From an uncultured Clostridia bacterium (lineage in GTDB: Bacteria; Bacillota; Clostridia; Christensenellales; Borkfalkiaceae): a DNA stretch of 64,000 bases. The notes beneath the pieces are model-generated. The model was not told where the DNA came from. It searched no databases and saw nothing but the letters and a program-made list of their open reading frames with translations. Shown piece after piece: positions 60,901 through 64,000 of this stretch (the stretch's first letter is position 1; every line of letters starts with the position of its first letter). Location of the stretch: positions 1 through 64,000 of the forward strand of contig CANQOB010000003.1 in the NCBI GenBank assembly GCA_947625385.1, read 5' to 3'. Both the position numbers and the translations under genes were made by a program.

Positions 60901-63900
60901 TTACGCGATCACCGTATCGCCGCCCAGCCTCGTTTCGACCTCGGAGAGCTTGACGGAGACGATCTTGGAGACGCCTTTCTCTTCCATCGTGACGCCGAAG
61001 AGCGTATCCGCCTGGTTCATGGTCGGTTTTCTGTGCGTGATGACGATGAATTGGGTGTCGCGCGAGAACTTTTTGAGATATTTTGCGAAACGGTCAACAT
61101 TCGCCTCGTCGAGCGCCGCCTCGATCTCGTCGAGGATACAGAAGGGCATGGGACGGGAACGGAGAATGGCGAACAGGATGGCGATCGCGGTAAACGCGCG
61201 CTCGCCGCCCGACAGAAGGGAAATTTTCGTGAGTTTTTTCCCGGGCGGGCAAGCGATGATCTCCACGCCCGCGTCGAGGGGGTCCGTCCCCTCCTCGTAG
61301 TCGAGCTGCATCTCCGCCCTGCCGCCGCCGAAGAGCTCCTTGAAGATCTTGGAAAAGTTTTCGTTGATCTCTTTGAACCCTTCGTCGAACTTGGTCTGCA
61401 TCTCGTTGCGGAGATCGTTGAGCACGCCCGTGAGGTCTGCGATGCCCTTGTCGAGGTCCTCCTTCTGCGTCTGCATGTCGGTATAGCGCGCGAGAAGTTC
61501 CTCGTAATCCTCTTCGGCACGCTGGTTGACGAGCCCGAGCGCGGCGATCTTATGTTTGAGAGAGTTGATATTGGACTCCGATTGCGTGATGTCGTACTCG
61601 GCGTCGCGGTACTGCTGCGCGGACTCATAGTCGAGCCCGTACTGCTCTTCGAGTTTCTGGCGCATCGTTTCGAGGTAGATGGTCGCGCGGTCGATCTCCC
61701 TGACCGCCCTGCTCCGCTCGTCGCCCTTCGTCATCTGGGAGGCGAGCAGCGTCCTCTTCTCCTCGGCGAGCTGTACCTGTTTCTCGCCATGCGCGCGCTT
61801 CTCCGCTTCCACCGTTTCGAGACGGGTGCGGAGCGCGTTGACGGTGAACTGCTCCTCTTCGGTGAGCGCCACGGCTTCCTCTTCGTGTTTGAGCTGTTCG
61901 ATGAGGCGTTCGGTATTGGCGACTTCGAGGCGCGTATTGTCCACACGCGCATAGAGCTCGGCTTTTTCCGCGAGCAGACGCGCGATGTTCTCCTCTTCGA
62001 ACGCGATGACGGAGGCGGCTTCGGTGCCCTGCAAACGCATCGCTTGCAGCTGTTCGCTCAAATCATCGCGTTGCAGGCGAAGCCTTCCGATCTCCGTCTC
62101 CTGCGCCTGCGCCTCGTTCGCCGCGTCCGCGCGAATCTTGTTGAGCAGATCGCGGTTCTCGGCGGAGGAAAGCATCTCGCTTTCGAGGTCGGACGCCTGT
62201 CGGGAGAGTCTCTCCAAGAGCCCGCGATACTCGGCGATATCCGCCTCCGTGCTCTCGACGAGCCCCTCGATGACAAATTCTTTCTGTGCGATCGCGGCGA
62301 GGTTTGCCGTCTCCTCGACGACCTTTTGGCGGAAAGCCTCATAGTCTTTTCTCGCCTGTTCCAACTCTTCCTCGCAGGAGCGGAGCGCGGCTTGCAGCTT
62401 GACGAGCGCGCCCTTCTTGCGGGCGATGCTCTCCTCGCATTCCTTGATCTGCCGCTCGCTGGCGAGCAGGTTCCCGCTGTCCCGCTTGACGGAACCGCCC
62501 GTCATCGCACCGCTCGTGGCGATGGTGTCGCCGTCGAGCGTGATGATGCGGAAGGCGCGCGGATATTTTTTTGCGATTCTCGTCGCGTTGGCGATGGTGT
62601 CGCAGATGAGCGTGTTCCCGAGAAGGTAGCGGATGATATTGTCGTAATAGTCGTCGTAGCGCACGAGCTCGTCCGCCAGCCCGATGGCGCCCTCCTCCCC
62701 CGTGGCGCGCCGCACTTCGCCCGAATTGGGGCGCGCGCGCATCTGGTCGACGGGCAGGAAGGTGACGATGCCTCCCGCATTGCGTTTGAGGTACTCGATG
62801 AGCCAGCGCGCGTCATCCGCCGTGGCGGTGACGAGATTTTGCATCGCGCCGCCGAACGCCGTCTCGATGGCGACTTCGTACTGCTTCTCGGTCCTCACGA
62901 TGTCCGCGATGGCGCCCTTGATGCGGCTGCCGATGGCGGGATTGTGCTGCGCTTCGAGCTGCAACCTCCTCACGGAATCGCGGTACCCGTTGAAGCGGTT
63001 TTTCAGCGATATGTACATCTCGAGGTTGTTCGTCTGATTGGCGATCGAGGTGTTGCAGTTGACGATCTCCTCGGAGATCTTCTGGGAGGAACGGGTGAGG
63101 TCGGAGATGACCGCGAGGTGTTCTGCCTCCGCGCGGGGCTTGTCGTCGAGAAAGCGCTGGCAGGCGGCTTTGTCCTTGCGGCAAGCGGCGAGCTGTTCCC
63201 GGTAGGCGTCCGCCCGCGCCGACGCCTTGTCGATCGCCTCGTTGACTTCGCCGATTCTCCCGTGCGCGGCATCCCGCTTCGCGGTGAGGCTGCCCTCGTT
63301 CGCGCGCGCCTCCGCGAGATTTTCGACGGAAGAGAGCTCGCTGGCGCGCTTTTCGTCCGAAAGACGCTCGATGAGCGCCACGCGCGCGTCTGCTTCCTGC
63401 AATTTTTTGAGGAGCTCTGCGCATGCCGCCTCGATCTCCGCGGCGCGCTTCTCATTCTCCTGTTTCCGCTTTTTGCTCTCGGCGACCTGCGCATCGATAT
63501 CCTTGACCTTGCGCAAGGAATATTCGACGTCCTCGCCGATCTGTTTGATCTGGCGGCGGTAGCCGTCGATCTTGGCGCGGATGGACTTCGCTTCGCCGCT
63601 CTTGTCCGCCATGCCGACCTCGAAGAGGCGGAGCTTTTGGTTGATGTCGCGGAGCTGCTCGTCCGCAAGGCGGATGTTCTCCCTGCACGCCTCCTCCTCT
63701 TCGTCCACTTCGGCGACCCGCTTTTCGATCGCCGCAAGGTCGCGGTCTGCGGCGTCGATCTTGCTCTGATAGCGCGCCGTCTCCTGCTCGAAGCTGTCGC
63801 TCCGCAAGAGGTAGGAGTTGACTTCCTCGTATTTGAGCTGTTCGGTGTACTCGCGGCATTTGCGCGCGGCTTCCGCCTGTTTTTCGAGGGGACGGAGCTG

Positions 63901-64000
63901 TTTTTCCGCCTCGTCCATGCGCTGGACAAAGATGATGAGATTGTCCTTGGCGGACTCGAGCTTGCGCTCGATCTCCGCCTTTTGCGACTTGAACTTGATG
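60901..64000 (-). CDS. smc: Chromosome segregation protein SMC (5' end beyond window)
   Basis: Long coiled coil; hinge 'GAIADIVRTEKQYEVAIETAFGGAMQNLV'; LLSGGERAFTAIAILFAILRSRPMPFCILDEIEAALDEANVDRFAKYL; frame open to window edge. Confidence 0.96.
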   Translation of the reverse strand, partial: IKFKSQKAEIERKLESAKDNLIIFVQRMDEAEKQLRPLEKQAEAARKCREYTEQLKYEEVNSYLLRSDSFEQETARYQSKIDAADRDLAAIEKRVAEVDEEEEACRENIRLADEQLRDINQKLRLFEVGMADKSGEAKSIRAKIDGYRRQIKQIGEDVEYSLRKVKDIDAQVAESKKRKQENEKRAAEIEAACAELLKKLQEADARVALIERLSDEKRASELSSVENLAEARANEGSLTAKRDAAHGRIGEVNEAIDKASARADAYREQLAACRKDKAACQRFLDDKPRAEAEHLAVISDLTRSSQKISEEIVNCNTSIANQTNNLEMYISLKNRFNGYRDSVRRLQLEAQHNPAIGSRIKGAIADIVRTEKQYEVAIETAFGGAMQNLVTATADDARWLIEYLKRNAGGIVTFLPVDQMRARPNSGEVRRATGEEGAIGLADELVRYDDYYDNIIRYLLGNTLICDTIANATRIAKKYPRAFRIITLDGDTIATSGAMTGGSVKRDSGNLLASERQIKECEESIARKKGALVKLQAALRSCEEELEQARKDYEAFRQKVVEETANLAAIAQKEFVIEGLVESTEADIAEYRGLLERLSRQASDLESEMLSSAENRDLLNKIRADAANEAQAQETEIGRLRLQRDDLSEQLQAMRLQGTEAASVIAFEEENIARLLAEKAELYARVDNTRLEVANTERLIEQLKHEEEAVALTEEEQFTVNALRTRLETVEAEKRAHGEKQVQLAEEKRTLLASQMTKGDERSRAVREIDRATIYLETMRQKLEEQYGLDYESAQQYRDAEYDITQSESNINSLKHKIAALGLVNQRAEEDYEELLARYTDMQTQKEDLDKGIADLTGVLNDLRNEMQTKFDEGFKEINENFSKIFKELFGGGRAEMQLDYEEGTDPLDAGVEIIACPPGKKLTKISLLSGGERAFTAIAILFAILRSRPMPFCILDEIEAALDEANVDRFAKYLKKFSRDTQFIVITHRKPTMNQADTLFGVTMEEKGVSKIVSVKLSEVETRLGGDTVIA

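Overview
This 64 kb window is a chromosomal segment from a Gram-positive, probably Clostridia-like bacterium. That assignment is an inference from gene content and order. Nearly all genes are on the minus strand. Contents, left to right: (1) the C-terminal end of a large serine recombinase running into a tRNA-Glu(CTC) gene, i.e. the edge of a mobile element; (2) a formate/nitrite-type transporter; (3) a starch-use cluster with two lipoproteins, a secreted type I pullulanase and malQ; (4) housekeeping genes: ACP, DNA glycosylase, M16 peptidase, polysaccharide deacetylase, mutS2, U32 peptidase, HAD phosphatase, uvrC, ArsR regulator; (5) a two-gene surface locus with an 889-aa membrane protein carrying PVEE repeats and a giant ~6,300-aa surface protein filling about 30% of the window; (6) csoR-copA, high-molecular-weight rubredoxin, rpmF/yceD/ackA/pta, tmcAL and two flavoproteins; (7) a DUF1508-like membrane protein and a BspA-like leucine-rich lipoprotein; (8) khpA/rpsP/ffh/ylxM, ftsY and smc. 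The least explained signals are: a family of structured intergenic repeats (53.3-60.0 kb) whose hairpin stems keep pairing while their sequences diverge; a consensus promoter for the BspA-like lipoprotein with a G8 tract in a 15-bp spacer, where the other promoters I read have 17 bp, so it may be phase variable; the giant repeat protein with a compositional break in its N-terminal third; and an overlapping terminator, promoter and 5' hairpin at ylxM-ffh. All calls come from reading the sequence and the ORF track; no searches or folding were run.
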